This document shows, in pieces, positions 5,984 to 6,575 of a stretch of DNA of 6,575 nucleotides (the stretch's first letter is position 1; each line of letters opens with the position of its first letter). The stretch is from Gammaproteobacteria bacterium (lineage in GTDB: Bacteria; Pseudomonadota; Gammaproteobacteria; Steroidobacterales; MnTg04). Under the pieces are notes generated by a model that saw only the letters and a list, made by a program, of their open reading frames with translations, searched no databases and was not told where the DNA came from. The stretch lies in the NCBI GenBank assembly GCA_027297845.1, contig JAPUHG010000121.1, forward strand, positions 1 through 6,575, written 5' to 3'. The translations under genes were made by a program, and so were the position numbers.

Positions 5984-6575
5984 ATGGACGTTTACAGAAC
6001 AATTGTTGGTTTCTTTCAGGATGGGGGGGTGTTTATGTACCCGATCATTCTGGTAATGGCCATGGGTGCGGCGATCGCCATCGAACGCTGGGTTTATTTG
6101 ACCCGGTCGCGAATAGTAAACCGTCGGGTCTGGAACCAGTTGCAGCCGTTGCTTAGCAAGGGTAAGTATCAGCAGGCCTACACGATCTGCAGCAAATCCA
6201 AGGCGGCGGTCAGCAATATCCTGAGTTACGGGCTGGGGCGGATAAAGAACGCCCGCCGGCGGAATGACATCGAAAAAGCGATGGAAGAAAGCCTGATGGA
6301 AGAAATGCCCAGGCTGGAAAAACGCACACACTATCTTGCGACTTTCGCCAACCTGGCAACGCTGCTTGGACTGCTTGGCACCATCATCGGTTTGATCAAC
6401 GCGTTTACCGCCGTGGCGGCCGCCAATCCGGCCGAAAAAGCAGACCTGCTGTCAGCCAGTATTTCGGTTGCGATGAACACGACTGCGCTTGGCCTGATGG
6501 TCGCGATACCGCTGTTGTTCATACATGCTGTTTTGCAGACCAAGACCACCGAGCTGGTCGATAGCCTGGAAATGG
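5984..6575 (+). CDS. MotA/TolQ/ExbB-family proton channel protein (3' end outside window)
   Basis: The frame from ATG 5984 stays open to the right edge, giving 197 codons; family members usually have about 200-250 residues, so little is missing. The layout is that of TolQ/ExbB: a short N-terminus, membrane segment 1 at about 18-34 (MYPIILVMAMGAAIAIERW), a cytoplasmic loop of about 80 charged residues, segment 2 at about 118-141 with GLLGTIIGLINAF, and segment 3 at about 160-183 with NTTALGLMVAIP. Thr133 and Thr167 align with the pore threonines T148 and T181 of E. coli ExbB. The Glu that ExbB and TolQ carry five residues before the second of these (E176) is Val162 here. The family forms pentameric inner-membrane stators around ExbD/TolR helices and uses proton flow to do mechanical work in the envelope. 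Partner ExbD genes are expected just downstream. The TPR-rich neighbourhood suggests a gliding-cluster-like (Agl) or undescribed motor rather than housekeeping Tol-Pal or TonB. Confidence 0.93.
   Translation, partial: MDVYRTIVGFFQDGGVFMYPIILVMAMGAAIAIERWVYLTRSRIVNRRVWNQLQPLLSKGKYQQAYTICSKSKAAVSNILSYGLGRIKNARRRNDIEKAMEESLMEEMPRLEKRTHYLATFANLATLLGLLGTIIGLINAFTAVAAANPAEKADLLSASISVAMNTTALGLMVAIPLLFIHAVLQTKTTELVDSLEM

Noticed and set aside
5516..6331. Antisense open frame of 271 codons spanning the 143-residue gene, the gap and the channel gene
   Set aside because: It includes the reverse complement of the terminator-like region and of clear ExbB-type membrane segments. No domain is seen in its translation.
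5984..6575. Naming the channel gene tolQ or exbB
   Set aside because: It has the family fold and threonines, but the neighbours are not Tol-Pal or TonB genes and the third-helix Glu is missing, so a specific symbol is not justified.

Overview
The window looks like the middle of one long co-directional operon from a Gram-negative bacterium, most likely a gammaproteobacterium. That assignment is an inference. It rests on the moderately GC-rich coding sequence, a classic lipobox lipoprotein, a TolQ/ExbB-type proton channel, and my memory of similar gene clusters in gammaproteobacteria. Every supported gene is on the + strand. The genes abut or overlap almost throughout, and both ends of the operon lie outside the window. 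I see no tRNA, rRNA, CRISPR array, insertion sequence or attachment site, and no convincing promoter.

Layout from left to right: (1) the 3' end of a beta-rich hypothetical protein (1-275); (2) a 621-residue secreted helical-repeat protein with a coiled-coil C-terminal part (276-2141); (3) a 931-residue protein made mostly of tetratricopeptide (TPR) repeats (2138-4933); (4) a roughly 200-residue TPR lipoprotein, probably starting at a GTG codon inside the previous gene (4908-5510); (5) a 143-residue exported protein with a low-complexity acidic linker and a compact C-terminal domain (5507-5938); (6) the first 197 codons of a MotA/TolQ/ExbB-family proton channel, cut by the right edge (5984-6575). 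A terminator-like hairpin with a six-T tract covers the stop codon of gene 5, in the only real intergenic gap (45 bp).

Taken together, an inner-membrane proton-driven channel subunit is encoded with a stack of exported TPR proteins and an outer-membrane-type lipoprotein. This recalls the TolQ/R-type motor clusters with TPR proteins (Agl/Pgl genes of Myxococcus gliding) and, more loosely, Tol-Pal and TonB systems. The reasonable hypothesis is an envelope-spanning, proton-motive-force-powered machine with a TPR scaffold in the periplasm. Its substrate or task cannot be read from the sequence. ExbD/TolR-like and TonB/AgmX-like partners would be expected just beyond the right edge.
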